A stretch of 64,000 bases of DNA from the NCBI GenBank assembly GCA_946548085.1, contig CAMNPN010000011.1:27481-91480 (forward strand), in the 5' to 3' direction. The notes under the pieces are model-generated. The model was not told where the DNA came from, made no database searches, and worked only from the letters and a program-made list of their open reading frames with translations. Shown piece after piece: positions 11,201 to 19,957 of this stretch (positions within the stretch are counted from its first letter, which is position 1; every line of letters starts with the position of its first letter). The DNA is from an uncultured Prevotella sp. Its GTDB lineage: Bacteria > Bacteroidota > Bacteroidia > Bacteroidales > Bacteroidaceae. Made by a program: the position numbers and the translations under genes.

Positions 11201-14200
11201 ATGAGGATGTCTCTGGTTCAGGCTACTCATCTATCCGTACCACCAACAGTGCCAATCCCAACAACCAGGCGGATGGCACCACCACCTACTATGATTGGAA
11301 GATAAACCATGCAGGCAAGTCCAACCGCAACAATGCCACCAGTCCTAACAAGGTCTGCCTGGCATCGGGCGTCTATCTGGAAATTATCCGCGAGGAGAGT
11401 GAAAAGTCTGGCAAGACCGAGTGGGGGCTCATCACCGGCGTTGTCGAACTCGACCTCATCGACGTGAAGACCGGTCTTGGTGGCGGCTATGTCTATGCCC
11501 GTAACCAGCACGGTATCAAGTCCTGGCACAGGGATTGGGAGAAAGTGAACCTGTCTCCCTACAACCTTACGGCCCGTACCTATAAGCGATTCACATATAC
11601 TGATAGTAGTGAGTCTGATCTCAGAGAGGCGGAGACATCGGGTAACTTCGTCCACAACACCAAGCAGATTGTCGACGACTGCTATCCTAACATCAATGCC
11701 TACGTCAAGACCAATTCGCCCTATTCGGAGGCCCACTACTGGTATATCAAGGGCTCTGTCTACGTCTACGACCAGTATATCTCTGCCTATACCGGCTCTG
11801 CCAACGCTTATGCCGAGACGGTGAACATCCCGCTCACCATCTCTGCTGCCTCGCACGGCAGGATGACGCTGCGCGAGGTCCAGCCCAACCGCTATGCTTA
11901 TTATAATAATGAGGGAGCACCCCTTGGCAATGAGGGCAGTGTCATCATCAACGACATCACCTACAAGGCTGGCGATCCTATCGACTACTGGACCTACCAG
12001 TCGCTCTCGGCCGTCGACCAGTCACGCTTCGTGGATGAGGTATATACCACGATTGCCGAGTGTAAGATCGGCGATACCACCTATCCGGAGGGCACTATCC
12101 TGTTGCCGTCGGATTACGAGAAGCTGAGAAACACGGCACCGAAGGAGGTGGTCGATGAGGACGACGCCGAGGCTGTTCCTGCTGTCTATCATGTCGAGCA
12201 GGGTAAGGATGTGGCGTTTGATTTCGTGTTCCGCCCGGCTAACAACATCGGTCACGACACGGGTTATGTGCTTACCTACGATGTGAACAACCCATCCGTT
12301 TGGAGCGACTATTACACCAAGGTAGATGGCGGTACTGGTAAGACCATCAGCTTAGATGCCTACAACGCACTGAGCGATGAAGAGAAGCAAAACTATATCG
12401 TCGGTCCTACCTACACGCCGTTGTCGGGCGGTGTCTATGGCCAGCGTAAATACAATCATGGTGAGATCATCGCCAAGCATGTCGTCGATGACTATCCTGC
12501 CACGCTCGTCACTGGTCGTGACGACCAGGCCGTGGTTGAAGAGGCTTACGTCGTTACCAAGGAGCTGACCACCTCGAACAAGACCGGCACCGAGCAGCAT
12601 CTCTATCCGGGAACGCCTGTGGTCCAGTCTGCCTATACGGCTGCTCAGTGGTCTGCCTTGTCTGCAAGCCTTTCGAAGGCGACGGTATGTACTACCACGC
12701 TGGAGATGCCAAGTGGCGATCCTGTCTTTGCTGGCAGCTTGTTGTCTGTCGCCGAGGTGAATAGCTTGAAGCAGACCTTGAAGGCTGCCAACACGACGTG
12801 GACTGATGCCGAGCTGGACAAGTATCTGAAGAACTATCTCGACGATGCCTACTACTGCTCAGAGGAAGGCCTCTATGGCGGTTCCTTCTTCGAGGCCGGC
12901 AAGTCGTACAGTGCCCTGAAGGCATGGTGTTCGCTGACTGACGAAGACCGCACGAAGTTCCGTTATAACTATGACGGACTCGACCTCTTCATCGATCCGA
13001 CCTATGGTGGCGGCTACGGCAACAAGGTGCAGTACGACGGCTACATGCCGGGCAGCTCCATGTCGTCGACCACCCCGCAGTATACCGGCAGCACAACGCT
13101 CACTCCGAAGCTCTACTCTCCAGCCCAGCCCGTCGACTATGAGGCGGAGTACACTGGTGGCGACGGTGTCAACGACCTTACCTATATCGATGAGAAAGGA
13201 AAGTCGGTGACGGTACGCCGCGGCTATGACAACCGACTCAAGCGGGCTGCCTTCGAGGATATTCCTAACGAGCGCATCCACTGGGCTCCTGTCATCATCC
13301 AGGATCCCGGCACGTATTACGTGGTTAAGGAGGCATTCATCAGCGGTGATATCCCCTATACCGTCGGACAAGTGATCGACTCGAAGGTGTACAGCTCATT
13401 GAGTGCTGACAAGAAGAGGTACAACATCGACCCGATAGTGATCAAGGAGAGTGATGTCTCTGAAACTGGCGAGGCTCTCCACCTCTACTATTGCCGTGAG
13501 GCCTACACCATCAATGAGAATGGCGAAGGCAAGCCTGTCACCACCCTGGGCATCAAGAGCGGCTCCACCGTCTCTACCTATGGCATAGGCGATGTGGTGC
13601 CGACGGGTGTCCTCATCAATGAAGCCACGTATCAGACGCTGGTGAACAAACAGGCGGGCTTCGTCATCCATGGCATGTCGCCAGAGGAGACCACCACGCT
13701 CTATGTCGCCCGCCAGTCGGACATCTACAACCTCCAGAAGGAGAAGATCATCACCGTCATCTACCTCTATGAGTATGAGGAGAGCGACGAGACGGGTAAC
13801 AATATCACGCCTGTCAGTGAGCGTCATATCGTCAATATCCACATCAACTTCGAGAGTGGTGTGCCTGAGATAGGACCGCTGAGCAAGCCGTCTACCGTGA
13901 TACCTGGTACCACCGTGGGTCTGAAGATCCCGACCGTCACGCCGGGTGCTTTCGAGATCACCAGTTCGGGATGGGAGATCTTCACGAATGAGGATGATGC
14001 TGAGCTGCATGTCAACGGACAGCCCTACCAGAACAACAATACCCCGATGTACTGGTATCAGAACAACTACTGGGTGGCCTACTATGCGCAGACCTATCTG
14101 GGCAAGACCTACTCGAACCCGGTACAGTTCTCCGTGGCCAACTACCACGACCTGAAGAAGGTGATGGACGACAAGCAGAACCACTACTTCATCGATCATA

Positions 14201-16887
14201 AGGATGTAGACCGTGCACCGAAGATCTATCTCAACGACTACAAGGTGGTCGACGAGAACGGTCAGGAGACGGCCGACAGCCAGAACGGTCTCGACCTGCT
14301 GAAGGATCTCTACGACCTGAGTCGTCTCAACAGTACGTCGACAGGCGTCACCAATGGTGTCGTCACCGCCGATGGCAGTCTGAATGGCCACTCGCTGATG
14401 GATGACCGTGTGAAGGATGCCAAGGGCCTGGAGTTCTTCCTCCATACGAACATCGACCACAGCGGCTCGGCATGGACGCCGATAGCAGCGGTGTCTGACA
14501 ATGCGGACAACGGCTGCTTCGAGGGTACGCTCCACGGTGAGGGATACTACCTCAGCGGCATGACGAACTCATTGTTCGGACGCCTCTGTGGATCGGTCTA
14601 TAACCTTGGCGTCATGGGCTCGTTCACCTCTGCCGGTGTGGCAGATACTGGCGACGGCTACGTGGCCAACTGCTGGGTGAAGACTACCGGCACGCCTGCT
14701 GAAGGTGTGAAGGCCGTCTTCGGCAACCCGTCGGCTGTCGATGGCAGCAAGCAGCTGTTCAATAGTTACTATCCCGAGACGAACGCCTTCGCTGCCGGCG
14801 ATGCACAGAAGATGCCGGAGAAGGCCTTCTACAATGGCGAGGTGGCCTACAACCTGAACGGCTATTATTTATATAAGAGGTATTACGACCACAACAGCAC
14901 CGACTTCGGCACGACGCCACAGTCATACAGCTACTTTGTCGAGGAAACCGCTGTCGATGCCGCCGATGGCAGTGCCACGACGTCGTTTGTGAAGAAGGAC
15001 GGCAAGTACGGTACCGACTTCACGAAGTTCACCTACGTTGAGGACCGTTATGCCGATGGTGACTTCTACTATGCCGACGGTGTCATCCCCGAGGGCGTGA
15101 ACCAGCGGGAGTACATCGATGAGCAGGCAGAGGATATTGTGAAGCACTACTATCCGTTGTGGCCGGATGACTATCTGTTCTTCGGACAGACGCTGAACTA
15201 CGGTCATGTTGAGGGCTACAACCATCAGGATGTGCCGTCGACTATCGCGAAGAGCGATACACGTCTGGTGACCTCTGAGTCGGGCAACCGTGTCTACCGT
15301 GCACCGGCATACTTCAAGAACAGCGTGATGCAGAAGGTTCACTTCAACCCGTATGCCATCTTCGCTACCTCGAAGTTTGAAGATCCTGCCACCGTCGCCC
15401 ATAAGGACCTGACGGCCATTGACTTCACGGGCTACAACGATGTGACGAAGGGCTACAAGAAGGGACTCGTTGCCAACAGCGACGGCTCTTCACACTTCTT
15501 CCCGCCGTTGCTCGACGAGGCAGGTCTGACGGGCTTCCACAATGTCGACCTGACGCAGAACCTGCTCGTCTACTCGCCTGACCAGCAGACGAACCAGGCC
15601 ACGTACGACGTGCTCGACAACTACCTCGACGACATTGCCTGCGTGGAGGAGGCCGACGACGAGACGACTGCCGACATCGACGAGTCGCTCTACCGCAGGG
15701 TCGGTGCCGTGAAGCCTGCTGACGTCATGGGTGTCAAGGGTCATCTGGTTGTGGCTACGGGCAACGCCTATGTCACCGACCGCGACCACTTCCTCGTAGA
15801 CCGTCAGGACTTCAATGCACCGATAGCTTACACCTTCGGCGCAGAGAACCGTATGTGGTACCAGCGTACGCCGGATAACTATGTCGACGAGAAGAGTGGG
15901 TGGGAGGCAGTGAGCCTGCCGTTCAGCGCCGAGCTGGTGACCACCCAGACGAAGGGTGAGATCAGCCACTTCTACGACGGCAGCACCACAGGCCATGAGT
16001 ACTGGCTGCGCGAGTTCAAGGGCGGTGCGGTATCGAGCACCGATGCCAGCACCTTCGTGGCAAACTTCAACAAGCCGGCTGCCGGCACGGCAAAGAAGTA
16101 TTACACGAACACGTTCCTCTGGGACTACTACTATAGTTACGACACCTATCTGGATAAGAACACCGACGAGTATCAGAAGACGTACTATCAGGACGAGCAT
16201 GTCTACAGCGGCTATCCTTACAATGCTGCGGGTACGGCTTATATCGTGGGATTCCCAGGCAGCCGTTACTATGAGTTCGACCTCAGCGGACAGTTCGTGC
16301 CGCAGTACACCCATAAGGGAGACCTTGGTGCGCTCGACGCTCAGACCGTCACCTTCGCCTCGGCGACGGGAGCCTTCGTAGCCGTCAGCGACGGTGAACT
16401 GAAGAGCGCCACGGCCAATGGCTACAATTTCGTGCCGAACTACCTGAACACCACACTGTCGGCGGCTGCCGGCTACGTGCTCAACGGTGAGGGTAGCAGT
16501 TTCGACAAGAGCACCACCGATGCTGTGGTCGGTGCCTTCAGACCGTACTTCACAAAGGCTTATGGCGGAACCCGTACCGTGGGCTCGGATGTCGTGGAGC
16601 ACATCGTCTTTGGCAGCGACAGCGGCACAGGTATCAGCCAGCAGGGTGATCCGTCGAATGGCCTCGACGGCACATTGAAGATATACGCCAAGAAGCGCAC
16701 GATCATCGTGGAGTCGTCGCTGAACCATACTGCCGAGGTGAGCATCTACACGCCTGCCGGCATCAAGGTGGCCTCGTTCGCCGTCAAGGCCGGTGAGACC
16801 GTCGAGACGCAGGCCGCTGTCGGTGGTGTCTACATCGTCCAGGGCAATGCCAACAAGGTCTACACCAGGAAACTGATCGTCCGCTGA
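5221..16887 (+). CDS. Giant (3888 aa) secreted repeat protein with V[YF]GGG repeats, Y-x2-LS[DA]-EE/K modules and a T9SS type-A-like C-terminus
   Basis: Signal peptide (LLLCIALFSAPCSMFNVFAQ). Many NVYGGGN/VFGGG repeats in the first half. C-terminus 'AEVSIYTPAGIKVASFAVKAGETVETQAAVGGVYIVQGNANKVYTRKLIVR' looks like a T9SS sorting domain. Only 17 bp after the fimbrillin ORF. Confidence 0.85.
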   Translation: MIKGILHKIDRQTALKRLLLCIALFSAPCSMFNVFAQITIGGNVYGGGNAGATEGQTKVVVRAGEIQGEVYGGARQADVKGSAFVNIDGEHMSGDILINRVFGGNDISGTIGSSETLQTTVPTELTHAADYGITNENTYNAYVLTTPERTQTATTGEGDAATTTTTKPYGIFIGQLFGGGNGDYDYTKEEFAGKSAPNLVKTYLELRGGTIAYVYGGGNNATVTEATDICIDNGAGVTTSIPASASGTAENKLRDLERLKTMGIAVLGDVVERDLYHFSRVFGGNNKAEMKIRPTWHLLKGNIENLYSGGNEGDMTSPEGLVLQIDKGSEIMVHNVYGGCRKADVRPLYADGTDVPNADIKLNPNPNNIPAGFSARTRILGGNITNVYGGNDISGNVYGGNTVGIFTTIHGDVYGGGNGSYPYTDNAALKDHDYYRDYYYDPGDNSVEALNNHRPNAEQVSILLRGTEAEPVFVEGAVYVGGNSASLQKLTDIPNRQAHVKIGSYVTVDKVFLGNNGENMVKSNVADDANDIGEGVLRTFANTTIAGSKFNSIDLTDASLFAKYMEGCAMKLMPGVLFESKANGAPYDYEHYSSQFGSFYFGGNVGSMMTDGLTDILLDDNVIIYNKVVGGCNKADVDATEFNAAFKGGLLGSPDANGDKLKLTFAGLKVQPKRWKNPDDLTQGLVWNTYIGDTPVDAPTDLPSGGTSSVNDKNRRLKGGNVYGGCYESGHVNGNVIINLNKSLVDRQGDFAIFDQVEKDEGEAKLYHNSVNGEEYQYTITKRNSGVILDEQGMDVLGAALNVFGGGYGKSSEIWGTTTINLNGGYTFQIFGGGELGPVGNPSDTNTADYDTKYSTYINLNGAVAGVARDAEGDSEEMAEAEFIYGGGFEGLVYGSTHIHLGNGRIFNSFAGACNADILGHTETYVGSWTDKAGRTVTGFPWIRDHVYGGNDLGGHVLGSKSFVSQVSDVALPKVYGYSASNATPDVLTASAYMEYNQGRVENIFGGCYGDYDYSNAAYSRRVGEKKPHMDNAFVNIRPFRHNSNVIKKVFGAGQGYTGDRDGDKMQNRSYVLIDIPQGMDNFRGTEVFGAGAYDGLGMAFTPTEAKANPDNATAVVDLVRGQISAAYGGSFNEGVTRRTMVNVPVGSTIHLDKIFGGAYGNIVNNPCDVYESNVNYRSSDALVSTVYGGNNSVRRTVYAKVNVSSEVWSDKAKGYMGTVYGAGFGPNTWAEYTEINLERGAMVYEVYGGGQQGTVQSAGSIDKYMEWNPVATAWNFGDYYHYGDNYFGNTLTNLDNDLVRRAELDVRANPTYKYNTNVIINEGATVTNYVYGGGYGSTAAVTGSTYVALLGGTVMKDIYGSGTSGSVSDTHDAKTFKASTNIYIKGGTVRNVYGGGWRGHVGRHDGLISDIANNANDIFGEANVVIGDVGGSSFFNGVPAVTRNVYGGGEGGAIFGTANVTVNNGYIGYRYVNGEYVEELDDVEVGDNQLDEGGNVFGGGYVANSYVDSTNVVMWGGTVRGGLYGGGEIGPVGRGTVLAGAPEGLHSNGKAQIYMPGATQVILYNGHVMRDVFGGGRGFDNWGGEGYMTAEEKNTMDLSSKGFVFGSTDVRIRGGEVGTVANVAKGYGNVFGGGNVGLVYSGTGVKHGDRGSQAISELSKGLPVTGGGYYYKTWYPNEADRDKCELSLDCNVVVEPYALVTSASGISLGDKTFRQGEYVPTDYLNLLQDKNHDSRWNLIDYESGVTIHNAVFAGGNITTGSDQVSASTSTVFGNVTAALRDVYNRDLITLGTEHVGGLYGDGNLTFVDGWRELHVSNYGTDYYSTDETITKETYNSMSDRERAYFVLNYRVKEGMTVKDKYNESHSAGWRVTSDEFKDLFEDTEFIGEDGTPNMAYFDELGFCSIYAGRLLNTIQRCDMAAIWGSRIVLQGARDRVPEKADYTRYTINRVGELSLNQQKSSIDGDDTTHGNYFGIYSVVNYLGNLTSDVFFTHEDVSGSGYSSIRTTNSANPNNQADGTTTYYDWKINHAGKSNRNNATSPNKVCLASGVYLEIIREESEKSGKTEWGLITGVVELDLIDVKTGLGGGYVYARNQHGIKSWHRDWEKVNLSPYNLTARTYKRFTYTDSSESDLREAETSGNFVHNTKQIVDDCYPNINAYVKTNSPYSEAHYWYIKGSVYVYDQYISAYTGSANAYAETVNIPLTISAASHGRMTLREVQPNRYAYYNNEGAPLGNEGSVIINDITYKAGDPIDYWTYQSLSAVDQSRFVDEVYTTIAECKIGDTTYPEGTILLPSDYEKLRNTAPKEVVDEDDAEAVPAVYHVEQGKDVAFDFVFRPANNIGHDTGYVLTYDVNNPSVWSDYYTKVDGGTGKTISLDAYNALSDEEKQNYIVGPTYTPLSGGVYGQRKYNHGEIIAKHVVDDYPATLVTGRDDQAVVEEAYVVTKELTTSNKTGTEQHLYPGTPVVQSAYTAAQWSALSASLSKATVCTTTLEMPSGDPVFAGSLLSVAEVNSLKQTLKAANTTWTDAELDKYLKNYLDDAYYCSEEGLYGGSFFEAGKSYSALKAWCSLTDEDRTKFRYNYDGLDLFIDPTYGGGYGNKVQYDGYMPGSSMSSTTPQYTGSTTLTPKLYSPAQPVDYEAEYTGGDGVNDLTYIDEKGKSVTVRRGYDNRLKRAAFEDIPNERIHWAPVIIQDPGTYYVVKEAFISGDIPYTVGQVIDSKVYSSLSADKKRYNIDPIVIKESDVSETGEALHLYYCREAYTINENGEGKPVTTLGIKSGSTVSTYGIGDVVPTGVLINEATYQTLVNKQAGFVIHGMSPEETTTLYVARQSDIYNLQKEKIITVIYLYEYEESDETGNNITPVSERHIVNIHINFESGVPEIGPLSKPSTVIPGTTVGLKIPTVTPGAFEITSSGWEIFTNEDDAELHVNGQPYQNNNTPMYWYQNNYWVAYYAQTYLGKTYSNPVQFSVANYHDLKKVMDDKQNHYFIDHKDVDRAPKIYLNDYKVVDENGQETADSQNGLDLLKDLYDLSRLNSTSTGVTNGVVTADGSLNGHSLMDDRVKDAKGLEFFLHTNIDHSGSAWTPIAAVSDNADNGCFEGTLHGEGYYLSGMTNSLFGRLCGSVYNLGVMGSFTSAGVADTGDGYVANCWVKTTGTPAEGVKAVFGNPSAVDGSKQLFNSYYPETNAFAAGDAQKMPEKAFYNGEVAYNLNGYYLYKRYYDHNSTDFGTTPQSYSYFVEETAVDAADGSATTSFVKKDGKYGTDFTKFTYVEDRYADGDFYYADGVIPEGVNQREYIDEQAEDIVKHYYPLWPDDYLFFGQTLNYGHVEGYNHQDVPSTIAKSDTRLVTSESGNRVYRAPAYFKNSVMQKVHFNPYAIFATSKFEDPATVAHKDLTAIDFTGYNDVTKGYKKGLVANSDGSSHFFPPLLDEAGLTGFHNVDLTQNLLVYSPDQQTNQATYDVLDNYLDDIACVEEADDETTADIDESLYRRVGAVKPADVMGVKGHLVVATGNAYVTDRDHFLVDRQDFNAPIAYTFGAENRMWYQRTPDNYVDEKSGWEAVSLPFSAELVTTQTKGEISHFYDGSTTGHEYWLREFKGGAVSSTDASTFVANFNKPAAGTAKKYYTNTFLWDYYYSYDTYLDKNTDEYQKTYYQDEHVYSGYPYNAAGTAYIVGFPGSRYYEFDLSGQFVPQYTHKGDLGALDAQTVTFASATGAFVAVSDGELKSATANGYNFVPNYLNTTLSAAAGYVLNGEGSSFDKSTTDAVVGAFRPYFTKAYGGTRTVGSDVVEHIVFGSDSGTGISQQGDPSNGLDGTLKIYAKKRTIIVESSLNHTAEVSIYTPAGIKVASFAVKAGETVETQAAVGGVYIVQGNANKVYTRKLIVR

Positions 16888-16910
16888 AGCCAAAACGTGA
16901 ACAGAGCAAT

Positions 16911-17111
16911 GGGATTATTATTAATATAGGAAATGCAGGGTTCCAGTCTGCCCGTAATGGAGAGTACGTCGACAAGTCGGAGCTGATAGGCGTGGTGAAA
17001 AGTACGCTCAATTCCGAGCATCGGTTCAGTTGCGTCATCCGCTGCCGACGCTTCGGCAAGTCGATGGCAGTCAAGATGCTCTATGCCTACTGCGACCGCG
17101 AATCAAAGTAG
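16911..17111 (+). pseudogene. N-terminal remnant of an AAA-ATPase-like protein (PF09820-type)
   Basis: Manual translation gives GIIINIGNAGFQSARNGEYVDKSELIGVVKSTLNSEHRFSCVIRCRRFGKSMAVKMLYAYCDRESK*. This matches the start of the family (GN.GF...G.YVDK...I, RRFGKS Walker A-like). No ATG in frame and the rest of the protein is absent. Confidence 0.75.
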
Positions 17112-17166
17112 CATTCCTGTAAGATAGGACGATGTTGATTGATTCTTAGAATACTATTATATTTAT

Positions 17167-19917
17167 ATGAAGAAAATATTACTGACCTTATTGGCTATTT
17201 GTCTCTTGCCGCTCGGATTGCTGGCAGGAGCTGGCGACGTGAATGGTGACGGCAAGGTGGATGTGGCTGACCTTGTGGATTTGATAAACTATCGTAGAGG
17301 ACAGGCTTCTGAGCATTTCAACCTTGAAGCTGCTGATGCGAATCATGACGGCACGGTAGATGACAAAGACATCGAAGCGCTTGCTGGTCAGTTAGTGAAT
17401 GGTGAGGATGCCGACTTCGAGATGGTCGTCGAAATGAGGGATGGTACTGTCTATACGATTCCCATTACCAAAGACTATCCGATTCTGCGATACGAAACAG
17501 ATGTCCTAAATATCGCAACATCTTCTGAACAGACTTTTGTAAGGCGTCAAGAAGTAAAGCGCATCCTTACACGTGAGTATTCTGGCAACACCTTTCTGCC
17601 ACCTTCTTTAGTTTCGGGAGATGAGACGGATTCTTATGCCGGCCAGCGTATCAGCATCAAACAGACTACAGGTGATAGTCTTTCATACTATTTTTCTGAT
17701 TGTGCAGGAAGTTTCAGGCCCGTGGTTAAAGACGGGAAAATTGTGTGGTCTTTCAATCATTGGATATATAAATTAAATGAAAAGGAACATTACAGTTATG
17801 CTGATCACGAAGAAGAAGTGTTCCAGGTGGAAGATGTGGAAAGTGTAAAATTTCTGTCTAAAGAAGAGGAGATTGGTGCAGTTCGCAAAGCCTTGACAGA
17901 TTTTTATTATGCAATGGATGGTGATAACTGGATTAATAATGACAACTGGTGTACAGACAAACCAATTAGTGAATGGTATGGTGTGTGGATGGATACAGAT
18001 ACACGTGTAGGATTGTTGAATTTATCAGATAATGGCTTAAAAGGGAATATCCATGAGAGTCTTTTAAGAGTTGGACCATTACGTGAATTACATTTTTCGG
18101 AATATATGAATCGGGGAATTTCTGGAACTATTCCATCTTCTTTAGCACGTATGGTAGATTTAGAAGTTATCCGTTTGAATTATTGTGGACTATCTGGAAC
18201 TATTCCTGCTTTTATGAGCAAATTTCCCCATCTCCGCTATCTATTCTTGAATAACAATGAGTTTGAAGGTCCGCTGCCTGAACAATTAATTCTTGAATTA
18301 GCAGATAAACAAAAGGAGAGGCCTACAGAGTTTCGTTTCTCGATAAGTGACAATCACTTTAGCGGCAAAGTTCCAGAAAGTATTGCAAAGCACGAACTAT
18401 TTAGCGAGTTTTGGCCAGAGGTACTCATTCAAGATGGTAAAATGGATTTTTCTGACCTGAAAATCCCTGCACCAGTAGGTGAAATAAAACTCATCGATGG
18501 TAGTGTGTTAGATTTGGCCGAAACATATAAAAACAACAAATACACTCTTCTTTATGTATGGGGATGGTGGTGTCCTTGGTCTGAATTATTTAACCAAATG
18601 CTAATACCTGCATACAACCAATATAAGGATAAAGGTTTGGAGATTATCGGATTTCATTCTCAGCAAAATGATGGGTTGGTTGACTATATGAAAGATCATA
18701 ATATTCCTTGGAAGAATTGTTGGGAGAATGAAACGACTTATAATCTCATTGTATCTGGCCTTACCCCAGAAGTACATTTAGTTGACCAAAATGGCAATAT
18801 TGTCTTTACGAGCCTCATGGATGACAAAGGTGGTGATATGAGAAATACTTTATATCGGGATAATCTCTTCTCTTATTTAGAAGAGCATCTTGGACCAATA
18901 GACTATAATTTCTATACCTCCACAGACTATTCCCGTGATGGCGAGGTAACCACCTTGCAGGAAGCAACGATGGGGCAGGGTGTTGACTTGGTATTTATTG
19001 GTGAAGGATTTACCGATCAGGCGATGGATGATGGAACGTTTGACCAACGAATGTCTGAGGCTTTGGAGCAGTTTTTTGCATTTGAGCCATATACTTCACT
19101 GTGCGACCGTTTTAATGTATATGCCGTGAAGGCCATATCGCCTAATGCAGAATTCTTTGGAGCAAATGTTCATCATGCTATTGACGAGGACATTTCCAAG
19201 GCTTTGGAATATGCCTCCAAAGTTCCTAACCTGAAAGAAGGGCGCCCGATGTATGTCAATGTGGTTTACAATCAAGCAAGTGGTGGACGAAGCTATTGCA
19301 TGATGATGGAGGACAATTCATACGTCTGCTTTGCTATGGATGGTATAACCAATGTACTTAATCATGAGGCAGGCGGACACGGCATAGGAAAGCTCTTAGA
19401 TGAATATGTGGAGCAGGGAAATGAAAGTCAGACGCTCCCTGAAGAAAATAAGGCAGAGATGGAGAGCAAATGGATAACCCTCGGCTGGGGTGCAAATGTC
19501 GATTGGAGTTCTGATCCATCTGAAGTGAAGTGGTCGAAGTTCATCAATGATCCCCGCTACGTCGGCGAAAAGATTGGTGTCTATGAAGGCAGCAATCTCT
19601 ACCAGTTTGGCGCCTACCGTCCTAGTGAGAACAGTATGATGCGATACAACGATATGCCGTTCAACGCACCGAGCCGCGAGGCTATCTATAAGCGGGTGAT
19701 GCAGGAGTCGGAGGGCGACGGTTGGACGTATGACTATGAGACCTTCGTGGCCTTCGACGGTGCTGGACGCCAGCAGTTCGTCGATGCACTTACTAATGCA
19801 AGCCGTGCTAGTTCAAGAGGAGATAGGCCTGGCGGTTCTAAGGCCCAGCGGCAAATCAAAACTCGTCCGCCAGTGTTCCTCAAGGGCACCTGGCGCGATG
19901 CCTTGAAACGGAAATAA
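17167..19917 (+). CDS. Secreted multidomain M64-type metallopeptidase: dockerin-like, plant-type LRR, thioredoxin-like and peptidase regions
   Basis: 916 aa. N-terminal GDVNGDGKVDVADLVDLIN...ADANHDGTVDDKDIEAL (dockerin pair); LSGTIP-type LRRs; 'LLYVWGWWCPWSELFNQ' thioredoxin-like; 'LVFIGEGFTDQAM..' and 'NHEAGGHGIGKLLDEY' as in M64 peptidases. Confidence 0.8.
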   Translation: MKKILLTLLAICLLPLGLLAGAGDVNGDGKVDVADLVDLINYRRGQASEHFNLEAADANHDGTVDDKDIEALAGQLVNGEDADFEMVVEMRDGTVYTIPITKDYPILRYETDVLNIATSSEQTFVRRQEVKRILTREYSGNTFLPPSLVSGDETDSYAGQRISIKQTTGDSLSYYFSDCAGSFRPVVKDGKIVWSFNHWIYKLNEKEHYSYADHEEEVFQVEDVESVKFLSKEEEIGAVRKALTDFYYAMDGDNWINNDNWCTDKPISEWYGVWMDTDTRVGLLNLSDNGLKGNIHESLLRVGPLRELHFSEYMNRGISGTIPSSLARMVDLEVIRLNYCGLSGTIPAFMSKFPHLRYLFLNNNEFEGPLPEQLILELADKQKERPTEFRFSISDNHFSGKVPESIAKHELFSEFWPEVLIQDGKMDFSDLKIPAPVGEIKLIDGSVLDLAETYKNNKYTLLYVWGWWCPWSELFNQMLIPAYNQYKDKGLEIIGFHSQQNDGLVDYMKDHNIPWKNCWENETTYNLIVSGLTPEVHLVDQNGNIVFTSLMDDKGGDMRNTLYRDNLFSYLEEHLGPIDYNFYTSTDYSRDGEVTTLQEATMGQGVDLVFIGEGFTDQAMDDGTFDQRMSEALEQFFAFEPYTSLCDRFNVYAVKAISPNAEFFGANVHHAIDEDISKALEYASKVPNLKEGRPMYVNVVYNQASGGRSYCMMMEDNSYVCFAMDGITNVLNHEAGGHGIGKLLDEYVEQGNESQTLPEENKAEMESKWITLGWGANVDWSSDPSEVKWSKFINDPRYVGEKIGVYEGSNLYQFGAYRPSENSMMRYNDMPFNAPSREAIYKRVMQESEGDGWTYDYETFVAFDGAGRQQFVDALTNASRASSRGDRPGGSKAQRQIKTRPPVFLKGTWRDALKRK

Positions 19918-19957
19918 ACAAAGACAGAGGCTGTTTTTAATGATATACTGGATAGTT

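Noticed and set aside
15490-16893. Long antisense ORFs under the giant genes (e.g. 7447-8673, 9094-10164, 13396-14535, 15490-16893 on the minus strand)
   Set aside because: They lie fully opposite convincing secreted proteins and have no recognisable domains; biased codon use in repeats creates open antisense frames.
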